Notes under the pieces: model-generated
Told to the model about the DNA's origin: nothing
Database searches by the model: none
What the model saw: the letters and a program-made list of their open reading frames with translations, nothing else
Translations under genes and position numbers: made by a program
Shown here: positions 9,353-18,409 of the stretch, piece by piece
Numbering within the stretch: the first letter of the stretch is position 1
Layout of the letters: the number at the start of each line of letters is the position of its first letter
DNA from: Rhizobium hidalgonense
Lineage (GTDB): Bacteria; Pseudomonadota; Alphaproteobacteria; Rhizobiales; Rhizobiaceae
Assembly: GCF_002914525.1 (NCBI RefSeq)
Contig: NZ_LODW01000104.1
Coordinates: 186,001 to 250,000, forward strand
DNA: 64,000 bases
Reading direction: 5' to 3'

Positions 9353-9580
9353 GCGTCGGCGCTCCGTCGTTTCGAGACCTGACGCAGAGAATATCCGCTG
9401 AGCGCGAAGCTGCAATCGCCTTCGCACAAGGCCGGCGGCATGCGCAATGACAAAAACGGCGAAAGGTTGCGCTGGCGACACGGCTTGATGTTTCCATCGC
9501 CGTCCAGACCGATTTCGGCAATGTGCAGCTTGTCGAATGCGGCCCGTCATGCCACTTTCGCCGCTGCAAGAGGGGCAGAC

Positions 9581-10030
9581 ATGAGCGAGACTGACAGGGG
9601 CGATTTCCGCGCGCGAATCCGCCGCAACTTTGCGCGGCAGGCGGCGATGGAGACGATCGGCGCGGAACTGACGCGCGTCGAGCACGGGGTCGTCGAAATC
9701 GAGCTTCCCTTCGACGTCAAACTGACGCAACAGCACGGCATCCTGCATGCGGGCATCATTTCCGCCGCGCTCGATTCGGCCTGCGGCTTTGCCGCCTACA
9801 GCGTCATCGACCCCGAAGCCTCGATCCTGACGATCGAGTTCAAGGTCAATCTCATGTCGCCGGGGCGTGGCGAGCGTTTCCTGTTTCGCGGCGAAATCAC
9901 CAAGCCCGGCTCCACCATCATCGTCGCCGACGGACGAGGCTACGCGATCAGCGACGGGCCGGCGAAACTCATTGCCTCCATGACCGGAACGATGATGGTG
10001 ATCCGCGGCAGAGAAGGAATTACGGGATGA
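9581..10030 (+). CDS. PaaI-family hotdog thioesterase
   Basis: 149 residues, the normal length for a single hotdog domain. The motif HGILHAGIISAALDSACGF (52-70) supplies the His and Asp used by PaaI-type acyl-CoA thioesterases. The start at 9581 follows AGAGGGG; the longer frame to 9440 has no ribosome site. The stop overlaps the start of the next gene (ATGA), so thioesterase and nucleosidase are probably co-translated. The acyl substrate is unknown. Confidence 0.85.
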   Translation: MSETDRGDFRARIRRNFARQAAMETIGAELTRVEHGVVEIELPFDVKLTQQHGILHAGIISAALDSACGFAAYSVIDPEASILTIEFKVNLMSPGRGERFLFRGEITKPGSTIIVADGRGYAISDGPAKLIASMTGTMMVIRGREGITG

Positions 10031-10665
10031 AGTTCGAACTGAAATCGGTCGCGGGAAAGTCCATGCTGTTTGTCATGGCGGCCGAGGCCGAATATGGTCC
10101 CTTCCTGCGCTCGCGTATCGAGCCCCTGATGACCGGCGTCGGCCCGGTCGAGGCAGCGGTGGCACTGACGAAGACGCTGGCGCGGCTGGATGCGGCCGAC
10201 GATCTGCCCGATCTCGTCGTTTCCCTCGGCTCGGCCGGCTCGGCGAAACTCGAGCAGACCGAGATCTATCAGGTGACCTCGGTTTCCTATCGCGATATGG
10301 ACGCCTCGCCGCTCGGCTTCGAAAAGGGCAGGACACCTTTCCTCGACCTGCCGGCGACCCTCGAGCTGCCGCTGCGCATTCCTGGCATTCCGGAAGCCAG
10401 CCTTTCGACAGGCGGCAACGTCATCTCGGGCGCGGCCTATAGCGGCATCGACGCCGACATGGTCGATATGGAAACCTTTGCGGTGCTGCGCGCATGCCAA
10501 GGCTACAAGCTGCCGCTGATCGGCCTGCGCGGCATTTCCGACGGCGCGGTCGAGCTGCAGCATATTTCCGGCTGGACCGAATATCTGCACATCGTCGATC
10601 GCAAGCTCTCCTACGGCGTTGACAGCCTGTTCACAGCGCTGGAGGACGGCGTATTCTGGTTCTGA
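10027..10665 (+). CDS. mtnN: 5'-methylthioadenosine / S-adenosylhomocysteine nucleosidase-like protein
   Basis: 212 residues of the PNP/UDP phosphorylase superfamily. Glu20 in MAAEAEYGPF, the ribose-binding VDMETF (146-151) and the general-acid Asp172 in GISDGAV match MTA/SAH nucleosidases, which hydrolyse adenine from MTA or SAH in methionine salvage and methyl-transfer recycling. The protein is slightly short and the usual MEGAA is METFA, so specificity for MTA alone is possible. ATGA overlap with the thioesterase. Confidence 0.8.
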   Translation: MKFELKSVAGKSMLFVMAAEAEYGPFLRSRIEPLMTGVGPVEAAVALTKTLARLDAADDLPDLVVSLGSAGSAKLEQTEIYQVTSVSYRDMDASPLGFEKGRTPFLDLPATLELPLRIPGIPEASLSTGGNVISGAAYSGIDADMVDMETFAVLRACQGYKLPLIGLRGISDGAVELQHISGWTEYLHIVDRKLSYGVDSLFTALEDGVFWF

Positions 10666-10666
10666 A

Positions 10667-10682
10667 CCCCGCAAAAGCGGGG
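10667..10682 (+). terminator. Short hairpin after the nucleosidase gene
   Basis: CCCCGC and GCGGGG form a six-base stem with loop AAAA directly after the stop codon. No strong T-run follows, so it may be a weak or Rho-assisted terminator separating the pair from guaA. Confidence 0.4.
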
Positions 10683-10758
10683 ACAATCGGAACAATAAAA
10701 ACCGACGCCGCCGATTTCCCGGATTGCCAGGCGAAGCGCTTTTCATTAAAGCCTCGCC

Positions 10759-12321
10759 ATGACCCAGACAGCACATCCCGACTCCGTTCTCATCGTCGAT
10801 TTCGGCAGCCAGGTGACCCAGCTCATCGCACGGCGCGTGCGCGAGGCCGGTGTCTATTGCGAAATCGTTCCCTTCCAATCGGCCGAAGAGGGCTTCAAGC
10901 GCCTGCAGCCGAAAGCCGTGATCCTGTCCGGCAGCCCGGCTTCGACGGTGGACGAGGGATCGCCGCGGGCGCCTGATATCATCTTCGACAGCGGCCTGCC
11001 GGTCTTCGGCATCTGCTACGGCCAGCAGACGATGTGCATGCAGCTCGGCGGCAAGGTCGAAAGCGGCCATCACCGCGAATTTGGCCGCGCCTTCCTGGAG
11101 GTTAACAAGGACTGCCAGCTGTTCGAGGGCCTCTGGTCCTCCGGCTCGCGCCACCAGGTCTGGATGAGCCATGGCGACCGCGTCACGGCGCTGCCCGAAG
11201 GTTTCGAGGTGGTCGCCACCTCCTCCAACGCGCCCTACGCCTTCATCGCCGACGAGAAGCGCAAATATTACGGCGTGCAGTTTCACCCGGAAGTCGTGCA
11301 TACGCCTGACGGAGCCAAGCTGATCGGCAACTTCATTCACAACGTCGCCGGCCTCAAGGGCGACTGGTCAATGTCGGCCTACCGCCAGAAGGCGGTCGAT
11401 GAGATCCGCAAGCAGGTGGGCGACAAGCGCGTCATCTGCGCGCTTTCGGGCGGCGTCGACAGTTCGGTCGCAGCCCTCTTGATCCACGAGGCGGTCGGCG
11501 ACCAGCTGACCTGCATCCTCGTCGACCACGGGCTGATGCGCAAGGACGAGGCGGCCAACGTCGTCGCCATGTTCCGCGAGCACTACAATCTGCATCTGCT
11601 GCATGTCGACGCCTCCGACCGTTTCATCGGTGAGCTCGAAGGCGTCAGCGACCCGGAAACCAAACGTAAGATCATCGGCCGGCTGTTCATCGAGACCTTC
11701 GAGGAAGAGGCCAAGAAACTCGGCGGCGCCGATTTCCTCGGCCAGGGCACGCTTTATCCCGACGTGATCGAAAGCGTTTCCTTCACCGGCGGCCCGTCGG
11801 TGACCATCAAGTCGCACCACAATGTCGGCGGCCTGCCGGAGCGCATGAAGATGCAGCTCGTCGAGCCGCTGCGCGAACTCTTCAAGGACGAGGTGCGCGC
11901 GCTCGGCCGCGAGCTCGGGCTGCCCGACAGCTTCATCGGCCGCCATCCCTTCCCCGGTCCCGGCCTCGCGATCCGCTGCCCCGGCGGCATCAGCCGCGAA
12001 AAGCTGGAGATCCTGCGCGAGGCGGATGCGATCTATCTCGACGAAATCCGCAAGGCCGGCCTCTACGACGCCATCTGGCAGGCCTTCGCCGTGCTGCTGC
12101 CCGTCCAGACCGTCGGCGTCATGGGCGACGGACGCACCTATGAATTCGTCTGCGCGCTGCGCGCCGTCACATCCGTTGACGGCATGACGGCGGACTTCTA
12201 TCACTACGACATGGAATTCCTCGGCCGCGCCGCCACCCGCATCATCAACGAGGTGCGCGGCATCAACCGCGTCGTTTATGATGTGACGAGCAAGCCGCCC
12301 GGCACGATCGAGTGGGAGTGA
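10759..12321 (+). CDS. guaA: GMP synthase (glutamine-hydrolysing)
   Basis: 520 residues, standard length. It converts XMP to GMP using glutamine and ATP in the cytoplasm. N-terminal class I amidotransferase domain: nucleophile Cys86 in GICYGQQ and the His176/Glu178 pair in QFHPEV. ATP-pyrophosphatase domain: PP-loop SGGVDSS near 230-236. C-terminal dimerisation domain ends in PPGTIEWE as in the family. Single gene; the damaged rpiB follows 64 bases later. Confidence 0.98.
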   Translation: MTQTAHPDSVLIVDFGSQVTQLIARRVREAGVYCEIVPFQSAEEGFKRLQPKAVILSGSPASTVDEGSPRAPDIIFDSGLPVFGICYGQQTMCMQLGGKVESGHHREFGRAFLEVNKDCQLFEGLWSSGSRHQVWMSHGDRVTALPEGFEVVATSSNAPYAFIADEKRKYYGVQFHPEVVHTPDGAKLIGNFIHNVAGLKGDWSMSAYRQKAVDEIRKQVGDKRVICALSGGVDSSVAALLIHEAVGDQLTCILVDHGLMRKDEAANVVAMFREHYNLHLLHVDASDRFIGELEGVSDPETKRKIIGRLFIETFEEEAKKLGGADFLGQGTLYPDVIESVSFTGGPSVTIKSHHNVGGLPERMKMQLVEPLRELFKDEVRALGRELGLPDSFIGRHPFPGPGLAIRCPGGISREKLEILREADAIYLDEIRKAGLYDAIWQAFAVLLPVQTVGVMGDGRTYEFVCALRAVTSVDGMTADFYHYDMEFLGRAATRIINEVRGINRVVYDVTSKPPGTIEWE

Positions 12322-12385
12322 GGGATAAGTTTGATCCGCCTCCTCCAAGCCGGAAAATTGCTTCGGGAAACGGGACGACTTCTTC

Positions 12386-12834
12386 ATGACTGCCAGCGAC
12401 CGCATCGTCCTCTCCAGCGACCACGCCGCCATTGAGCTCCGCAGGCCATTTCCGCTCATATCGCGGCGCGTGGCTGGATCGTCGTCGACATCGGGCCGAC
12501 GACGCCGGAGAGCACACCCTATCCCAAGCACGGCGAAGCGGCAGCGCGGCTCGTCGCCTCCGGCGATTGCCGGTTCGGCATCATCCTGTGCGGCACCGGC
12601 CAGGGCATCATGATGGCAGCGAACAAGGTCAAGGGCATCCGCTGCGGGGTCTGCAGCGACACCTTCTCAGCCCGCATGATCCGCCAGCACAACGACGCCA
12701 ATATGCTGTCGATTGGCGTGCGCGTGGTGGGCCAAGGGCTGGCGCTCGATATCGTCCATGCGTTTCTGAGCGCCCAGTTCGAGGGCGGCCGGCATGCGAC
12801 GCGGGTGGAGATGATCGAAGCGCTGGAAAGCTAG
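12386..12834 (+). pseudogene. rpiB: Ribose-5-phosphate isomerase B, broken by one-base deletion
   Basis: The frame from ATG 12386 reads MTASDRIVLSSDHAAIELR, the RpiB N-terminus. From about 12443 the matching protein continues in another frame: AHIAARGWIVVDIGPTT, then GTGQGIMMAANKVKGIRC and RQHNDANMLSIGVRV up to TAG at 12834. Restoring one base in CGCAG (12440-12444) to CGCCAG joins the two halves into about 149 residues, normal for RpiB, which interconverts ribose-5-P and ribulose-5-P. All other motifs are intact, so the lesion is recent or a sequencing error. Confidence 0.85.
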
Positions 12835-12955
12835 AGCCGCTTTTCTTCTTCCTTGGGAGGAGATGGTTTCACGACCCAAGCCCCCGGCCGGTCTGGAGTA
12901 GACAACGGCCTGTCCGCTTAGGCGATCAGAATGGACAAGCCGCCGTCAGAGAGCG

Positions 12956-13837
12956 CTACTTCAGCGGCAGAAACAGCTCCGCCACCGCCTCATGCTCCGC
13001 CACTTCCGGGAAGAAGCTCAGCCGCTGGCAGTAGATCGGGAAATCGCGTGCTTCCTCGCCGCTTTCCGGAAGCCAGTCGCGATAGAGATAGAGCGCAGCG
13101 GGTTCCAGATTGTCGGTATTGCCGATGACGCGCAGCACCGCGCAGCGCCCGCCGCGGATCTCGCCGGCTTTGATCTCTTCGCCCTTCGCCTCGATCGGCC
13201 GGTCGGTCCCGACACAAAGATCGACGCTATAATCGGCAGGCGACGCCGGACGCCGCTCGGAACGCCAGACGTTGAAGGTTGGATTTGTCCTGGGGTGCAG
13301 GCCGGCGGCCTTGCGCCAGGCGATGAACCGCTGGATGGTGGCGCCGAGCATAGCCGGGTCGCCCCGATGCTGCATGATCGCCACCGGCGTCGGCGGCACG
13401 TTGCGGATCGTCACGTCGTTGGGGGTAAGAATCTTCTGCATCAGCTTGCTCCTGGCGTTGTCGAGAGGCCCGAAGGCCGCAAGCCACGGCTCCCAGTCGG
13501 GAGATTTCCGGAACGACGAAGGCGATTGCCCGAACCTCTGCCGAAAGGCCCGGGCGAAAGCATCCGGTGCGGTGTAGCCGGAATCCATCGCTATATCGGT
13601 GACGCGGTCGTTGTCCCTGTAGGCCAGCCGGTATGAAGCCCGCTTCAAACGGGCAAGCCTGACATAGCGATGCACGGATAGACCGAAGGTCGCCGTGAAC
13701 TGCCGGTGGAAATGAAACTTCGAGAAAGCCGCGATACCGCTCAGACCATCAAGTTCGAGATCGTCATCGAGGTGCCGGTCGATATGATCCAGCACCCGCT
13801 GCATCCGCTCATGATAGTTCCGAAGCGCTGCGGTCAT
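12956..13837 (-). CDS. AraC-family regulator with GyrI-like effector domain
   Basis: 293 residues. N-terminal AraC double helix-turn-helix (HYHERMQRVLDHI at the start, FHFHRQFTATFGLS and GYTAPDAFARAFRQRFGQSP as the two recognition regions), followed by a C-terminal GyrI-like/SRPBCC effector-binding domain typical of Rob/SoxS-like multidrug sensors. Probably senses small lipophilic compounds. No obvious partner gene is adjacent; a LysR gene on the same strand lies about 100 bases upstream. Confidence 0.88.
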   Translation of the reverse strand: MTAALRNYHERMQRVLDHIDRHLDDDLELDGLSGIAAFSKFHFHRQFTATFGLSVHRYVRLARLKRASYRLAYRDNDRVTDIAMDSGYTAPDAFARAFRQRFGQSPSSFRKSPDWEPWLAAFGPLDNARSKLMQKILTPNDVTIRNVPPTPVAIMQHRGDPAMLGATIQRFIAWRKAAGLHPRTNPTFNVWRSERRPASPADYSVDLCVGTDRPIEAKGEEIKAGEIRGGRCAVLRVIGNTDNLEPAALYLYRDWLPESGEEARDFPIYCQRLSFFPEVAEHEAVAELFLPLK

Positions 13838-13933
13838 TCCTTTAGTCTCCGTGGCAGCTCAAACTAGATCGCTCAGGCAAGGCGGCGCTCGACCGATCTT
13901 GCGCTTTTGGCCGCGAAGCTTCGGTTGCCGGTC

Positions 13934-14839
13934 TTACCGGTTCCTTTCCGAACGCCGAATCTCATCGACCAGCATCGCAACGAAGGCCGTCACCTTTGGT
14001 GGGCGGAAGCGGGCGGCGGGATAGACGGCGTGAATGCCACCGGATGGCAGAGACCATTCGGGCAGGACCTCGACGAGCCGGCCGCTGCCGAGATGGTCAG
14101 CGACTTGGAAATCCGGCAGCACCGACAGGCCGCCGCCGGCAAGCGTGGCCGCCAGCACCGCCGTCGTGGTGTTGATGCTGAGCGCCTGACGCATGCGGAC
14201 GGCGCGGCGGTCGAAATCTCCCCTGGCGAAATGCCAGAGCAGCGGCTCACGCAGCGCGCCGTTGGCGATGAAGGGCAAGGCTGCGAGATCTTCCGGTTCC
14301 CGGGCGGCGATCGTCCCCAACTGGTTTGCCGAGGCGACGAGAAGCTGGCGGAACGTGCCGATCCGCCTGGCCTGGAGAGTGGAATCGTCGAGCCACCCGA
14401 CCCGGATCGATACGTCGATATGATCGGCGACGAGATCGGCCCTCGCGTCGGAGAGAACGAGGTCGACAGTGCAGGCGGGAAAGCGCCGGGCAAAACCCAC
14501 CGCCAACGGCGCGATCATCGAGGCGCCATAGTCATTGGGCGCGGCAATGCGCAGCACGCCCATCGGCTCGGCCCGGGCCTCGGAAAGTTCGTCGACGGCA
14601 TCCTCCGCTTCGCGAAGGATCATGACGCAGCGTGCGTAGAGCATGCGGCCCGCCTCCGTCGGCTCCACCCGGCGTGTCGTCCTGATCAGCAGGCTGGTTT
14701 CGAGTTCGGCTTCCAGCCGGGCGACCTGCTGGCTGACCACCGTCTTGGTGATCCCCAGGCGGTCCGCCGCCCTGGTGAAGGACCCGGTGCCGACGACCGC
14801 CGCGAAATAGGCGAGCCGGTTGAGATTGATCGCTTCCAT
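13934..14839 (-). CDS. LysR-family transcriptional regulator
   Basis: 301 residues with N-terminal winged HTH (FAAVVGTGSFTRAADRLGI, then SQQVARLEAEL) and the LysR substrate-binding domain. It reads divergently from a DsbA-like gene starting 113 bases away, the usual arrangement for a regulator and its target. The intergenic DNA around 14857-14880 has a repeated TAGCTT motif that could be part of its binding site; it is not clearly palindromic. Confidence 0.9.
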   Translation of the reverse strand: MEAINLNRLAYFAAVVGTGSFTRAADRLGITKTVVSQQVARLEAELETSLLIRTTRRVEPTEAGRMLYARCVMILREAEDAVDELSEARAEPMGVLRIAAPNDYGASMIAPLAVGFARRFPACTVDLVLSDARADLVADHIDVSIRVGWLDDSTLQARRIGTFRQLLVASANQLGTIAAREPEDLAALPFIANGALREPLLWHFARGDFDRRAVRMRQALSINTTTAVLAATLAGGGLSVLPDFQVADHLGSGRLVEVLPEWSLPSGGIHAVYPAARFRPPKVTAFVAMLVDEIRRSERNR

Positions 14840-14952
14840 GGTCGCGCTGACCGTCTCATTGTTAGCTTCTAGCTTACAGTATGTCAGACTGAGTGCTGTT
14901 AATCCATATCAGGCATGGGGCTATTCTTCCTCCAGACAGTTCGGAGGCGCAC

Positions 14953-15585
14953 ATGCGGATCACCTATCTTTTCGACGCCCTTTGCGGTTGGTGCTACGGT
15001 GCCGGCCCTGCCATCGAGCGCCTGGCGGCGCTCGAGGACGTGACGGTAGAGCTTGCCCCCACCGGGCTTTTCGCCGGGGCGGGGGCACGATCGATGGATG
15101 CGGGCTTTGCGGCCTATGCCTGGCAAAACGACCAGCGCATCGCCCGGCTGACCGGACAGCCGTTCACGGAGGTCTATCGCAGCCAGGTTCTCGGCGCGAC
15201 CGGCTCCCTGTTCGATTCGGCGCCGGCCACCCTCGGAATCGTCGCGACCGGCATCGAGGCACCGGGCCGCGAAATCGAGATCCTGAAGCGGCTGCAGCGC
15301 GCCCGTTACGAAGAGGGCCGCGATATCGCTGATCGCGCCATCGTCGCCGACTTGCTTGCCGAAGCCGCCCTCACAGACCAAGCCCAGCGTGTCCGTTCAC
15401 CCGACGAGGAGCTTCTCGCGGCCTATCATCGGCGGATCGACACTGCCCGTGCCGATATGCGGCGCTTCGGCGTCGACGGCGTGCCGGCCCTCGTGCTCGA
15501 CGATGGCGCCGGGCGGCGCCTGCTGCGCGGCAATGCCCTTTTCGGCCATTTCGACCTTCTGCTTGCCGAGATGCGGGCAGCCTGA
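14953..15585 (+). CDS. DsbA-family thioredoxin-fold protein, cytoplasmic
   Basis: 210 residues with an active-site CGWC at residues 11-14 in LFDALCGWCYG and cis-proline loop VDGVPALVLDD. No signal peptide is present from the chosen ATG 14953, which has GGAGG five bases upstream; the longer frame from 14893 has no ribosome site. It resembles FrnE/DsbA-like cytoplasmic disulphide isomerases. Divergent from the LysR gene and followed by the beta-lactamase-fold gene, with which it likely forms an operon. Confidence 0.82.
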   Translation: MRITYLFDALCGWCYGAGPAIERLAALEDVTVELAPTGLFAGAGARSMDAGFAAYAWQNDQRIARLTGQPFTEVYRSQVLGATGSLFDSAPATLGIVATGIEAPGREIEILKRLQRARYEEGRDIADRAIVADLLAEAALTDQAQRVRSPDEELLAAYHRRIDTARADMRRFGVDGVPALVLDDGAGRRLLRGNALFGHFDLLLAEMRAA

Positions 15586-15641
15586 CGGTTGCCGCTGCGT
15601 CGAGGATACCATCCCTCACATCACATTCCCTGGAGTCCCAC

Positions 15642-16544
15642 ATGTTTTCGAGGAGACAGATCATGAAGACCACTCTTGCCATTGGCGCCGGCGCCGTTTT
15701 TGCGCCCGCCGATCTCGGCCACGCCGCCGGATCCAAGCTGTCCTGGAAGCACTTCCCGGCCGGTCCAAACGGTTTCTTCCGCGCGCCGGTCCTCGTCAGC
15801 GGTCCGTCGGAGGCCTTGCTGATCGACGGCGGCTTCAGCTATCCCGACGGGCGGGCGCTCGCGGACGCCATCAAGGCGACCGGCAAAAAGCTCACCGCAA
15901 TCTATGTCAGCCAGTCGGACCCGGATTATTATTTCAGCCTGAAGCCCGTTCTCGAAGCCTTCCCAGGCACCAAGGTGCTTGCCGCATCCGATACGCTTGA
16001 TGCCATCAAGGGCAATGTCGAGAAGAAGTTGGCGGTCTGGGGACCGCAACTCAAGGAAAACGGCCCGCAGACGCTCGCCGATATCGTCCTTCCGGAAGCC
16101 TTCGACGGCCCGGGCCTGATCGTCGACGGTGAGACGGTGGAGATCGTCGCAGCCGAAGCCGGCCTCGCCAACCGCCGCTATCTCTGGGTGCCGTCGCTGC
16201 CGGCCGTGTTCGGCGGTGTGATGATCTTCTCCGGCGTCCATGTCTGGACAGCCGACACGCAGAGCAAAGAGCAGCGCACCGCCTGGATCGCCACGCTCGA
16301 CAAGATTGCGGCCCGCAAGCCGGCCGTCGTCGTGCCGGGACACCTCGTGCCCGAAGCGGCGACCGACCTTTCCGGCGTCGCCCACACCAAGGCCTACCTC
16401 CTCGCCTTCGAGGAAGAGCTGGCCAAGGCCCCGGACGCCGCCGCGCTGAAGGCCGCCATGGAAGCCCGCTTCCCCGGCCTCGGCATGGGCGTCGCCCTCG
16501 ATATCGGCTCGAAGGTCGCCAAAGGCGAAATGAAGTGGGGCTGA
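15642..16544 (+). CDS. MBL-fold metallo-hydrolase-like protein with degenerate metal site
   Basis: 300 residues with an N-terminal export-type segment (arginine pair, hydrophobic alanine/glycine stretch). It aligns with exported Vmh-like beta-lactamase-fold hydrolases, but at the position of the first metal motif, usually containing histidines (HSDPDHYF style), it reads SQSDPDYYF. The later His in VVPGHLVPEA is kept. Loss of two metal ligands suggests it no longer hydrolyses, or uses a different metal arrangement. GGAG six bases before ATG 15642. Likely co-transcribed with the DsbA-like gene. Confidence 0.75.
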   Translation: MFSRRQIMKTTLAIGAGAVFAPADLGHAAGSKLSWKHFPAGPNGFFRAPVLVSGPSEALLIDGGFSYPDGRALADAIKATGKKLTAIYVSQSDPDYYFSLKPVLEAFPGTKVLAASDTLDAIKGNVEKKLAVWGPQLKENGPQTLADIVLPEAFDGPGLIVDGETVEIVAAEAGLANRRYLWVPSLPAVFGGVMIFSGVHVWTADTQSKEQRTAWIATLDKIAARKPAVVVPGHLVPEAATDLSGVAHTKAYLLAFEEELAKAPDAAALKAAMEARFPGLGMGVALDIGSKVAKGEMKWG

Positions 16545-16567
16545 GACTGCCGATCCCGACCTGATCC

Positions 16568-16589
16568 GGAGGACCTGTGAAGGCCCTCC
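16568..16589 (+). terminator. Hairpin after the MBL-fold gene
   Basis: GGAGGACCT (16568-16576) and AGGCCCTCC (16581-16589) form a nine-base stem with one mismatch and loop GTGA, 23 bases after the stop. No T-run. Possible factor-dependent terminator. Confidence 0.35.
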
Positions 16590-16653
16590 GAGCAGCGCGG
16601 CGCCACTTCCCGGCCGCTCTGCCTGTTCCGACATCCGAACATCAGCAGCCGCG

Positions 16654-16773
16654 TCAGCCGGCTCCGCCGATCGGGTTGACGATCTGGAGACCGGCAAAGT
16701 CCTTCTCGTTGTCCGACACCACGACGCAGCCGTTCGCAACAGCGACGGCGGTGTTGCGGATCCAGAGCCGGCT
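16654..16773 (-). pseudogene. C-terminal remnant of a VapC/PIN-domain toxin
   Basis: Read on the minus strand in the same frame as, and directly after, the stop of the PEBP gene, about 39 codons give RLWIRNTAVAVANGCVVV, then SDNEKDFAGLQIVNP and a TGA. This matches the last third of VapC-type PIN ribonucleases, including the conserved Asp of the SDNEKDF strand. No N-terminal PIN part, start codon or antitoxin is present, so it is a fossil of a toxin-antitoxin module. Confidence 0.7.
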
Positions 16774-17319
16774 TCAGCGGCCGTAGGTGACCTCGACGGA
16801 TGCCTTGTCGAGCATATTTGCCCGGACATAGAAACCGACCATGGCGGCCGGCGCGGTATCGGGAAGCGGCAGGCTGTCGACCTTAAGTGCATAGACGGTG
16901 AACTGGTAGTGGTGCGGCGCATCGCCGGCCGGCGGGCATGCGCCGCCATATCCCGACGCACCAAAGTCGGTGTGACCTTGCACGGCGCCAGCCGGCAGCT
17001 TCTTGTCGCCGCTTGCGCCGGTGGCGATCTTCGAAGCATCTGCGGGAATATTGAACACCGACCAGTGCCACCAGCCGGAGCCGGTCGGGGCATCGGGATC
17101 GTAAGCCATGACAGCAAAGCTCTTGGTGCCCTCAGGAGCGCCGGACCAGACCAGTTCCGGCGAGATGTTCTTGCCCGAGCAGCCGAAGCCGTTGAAGACC
17201 TGCGCGTCGGCCATGGCCTTGCCTGACGTCAGATCTTTAGAGGTGAGTTTCATTTCGGCCTGTGCGGCCGTGGCGCCGACGACGGACGCGGCGAGAAGTG
17301 CTGTTGTGATAAAACGCAT
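16774..17319 (-). CDS. YbhB/YbcL-family (PEBP, Raf-kinase-inhibitor-like) periplasmic protein
   Basis: 181 residues with a clean signal peptide (about 21 residues ending AQA) from ATG 17319. The PEBP motifs YDPDAPTGSGWWHW and the GYGGACPPAGD loop that forms the anion pocket are present. The family binds phosphorylated or lipid-like ligands; bacterial roles are largely unknown. A 14-residue longer frame was rejected because it spoils the signal peptide. An AraC gene lies upstream on the same strand. Confidence 0.87.
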   Translation of the reverse strand: MRFITTALLAASVVGATAAQAEMKLTSKDLTSGKAMADAQVFNGFGCSGKNISPELVWSGAPEGTKSFAVMAYDPDAPTGSGWWHWSVFNIPADASKIATGASGDKKLPAGAVQGHTDFGASGYGGACPPAGDAPHHYQFTVYALKVDSLPLPDTAPAAMVGFYVRANMLDKASVEVTYGR

Positions 17320-17357
17320 TTGGTTTTCCTGCGGTTGATGACGCCGGAAAACTATCG

Positions 17358-18212
17358 TCATCGAAGGAGCGCATCTGCCCCGCTATGCTCAACTTCTGCC
17401 CCGATCCGCTCAAAAGGCTCGGGGCCGTTGCGCACATGGCGTGGATTGACGCCGAACCGCTCCTTGAACCGCGCCGAAAATTGAGACGGCGAATCGTAAC
17501 CAACCTCCAATGCGACCTGCGCCATCGGAAGCGTCGTCGTATGAATGAGCCCCAAGGCCCTGTTCATCCTTGTGTCGCTCAGGATCTCGCTGAAGCCGGT
17601 ATTTTCCGCGGCGAGCCTGCGCCTCAGCGTCGCTTCGCTCATGTTGAAGGAACGCGCCGCGTGCGCCAATGTCCAAGCAAAGGCCGGATTACCTTCGATC
17701 AACTGCCTCAGCCGATCCTCAAGCCGAGGACTCTGGCTCTCACCCAGCACCGCACCGCAGAGCGCAAACCAGGTGACGAGTTCCACCAAACGAGCCTTGG
17801 CAATGGCGCCGGGAAGCCTCGCCAAATTGCCGGGCTGGCAGCAATAGTCAAACAATTCCGCTGCTTCCTGCGGCAGGCTCGAGGCGCTTGCCGGGAGCGG
17901 CCGCGAGGGAACGGCAATCGACCCCATGCTGACATAGGCATCCTCGAACAACTGTCTGGGAACAGGGAGTGCTACGGTCTGATAGTTTCGCGGGGCTTTC
18001 GGAATGTTCTCCATCGTCAATGGCTGATAGTCGGGCAGCAGGCCATACGCGCCGGCCTCGAGGCGCAAAGGCCTCTCATCCGCCATGATGATCTTCGTTC
18101 CCGATTGCACCCGGAACAACAAGGGGCTGGTATTGACGAGACGATAAAAACAGGCGCGCACACCCTGGCGGATCAGGGCCCTGGTCGGAACGGGAAAAAC
18201 ATTGTCCAGCAT
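17358..18212 (-). CDS. AraC-family transcriptional regulator
   Basis: 284 residues from ATG 18212, chosen because GGGAGA lies just upstream; the frame extends to 18275 without a ribosome site. N-terminal AraC-N-like ligand domain and C-terminal HTH pair (MSEATLRRRLAAENTGFSEI, then MAQVALEVGYDSPSQFSARF). It precedes the PEBP gene by 38 bases on the same strand and may control it. Ligand unknown. Confidence 0.87.
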   Translation of the reverse strand: MLDNVFPVPTRALIRQGVRACFYRLVNTSPLLFRVQSGTKIIMADERPLRLEAGAYGLLPDYQPLTMENIPKAPRNYQTVALPVPRQLFEDAYVSMGSIAVPSRPLPASASSLPQEAAELFDYCCQPGNLARLPGAIAKARLVELVTWFALCGAVLGESQSPRLEDRLRQLIEGNPAFAWTLAHAARSFNMSEATLRRRLAAENTGFSEILSDTRMNRALGLIHTTTLPMAQVALEVGYDSPSQFSARFKERFGVNPRHVRNGPEPFERIGAEVEHSGADALLR

Positions 18213-18335
18213 AGGTTCTCCCGCAACGGATGGATGATCATGGACCCAGGCGGCCATGAGCGCCGGAAATAGCAAATGCCCGTGCTAGGGGCAATCTCGA
18301 CCGGGCGGCGCCTCGCGAAGAGGTCAGCTGAAAAA

Positions 18336-18394
18336 TGACGGCGCCGTGCGTTCTTCCGGACGCGCGGCGCTCTAACACTATGAATCTGCGCATC
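18336..18394. repeat. Rhizobial-type intergenic repeat, copy A
   Basis: Shares the blocks CGGACGCGC, CGCT, ACAC and TGAATCTGC, in the same order and spacing, with 34528-34590 elsewhere in this window. Both copies lie at the 3' side of genes. Probably a dispersed non-coding repeat. Confidence 0.5.
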
Positions 18395-18409
18395 GGAGAT
18401 GGACGATCT

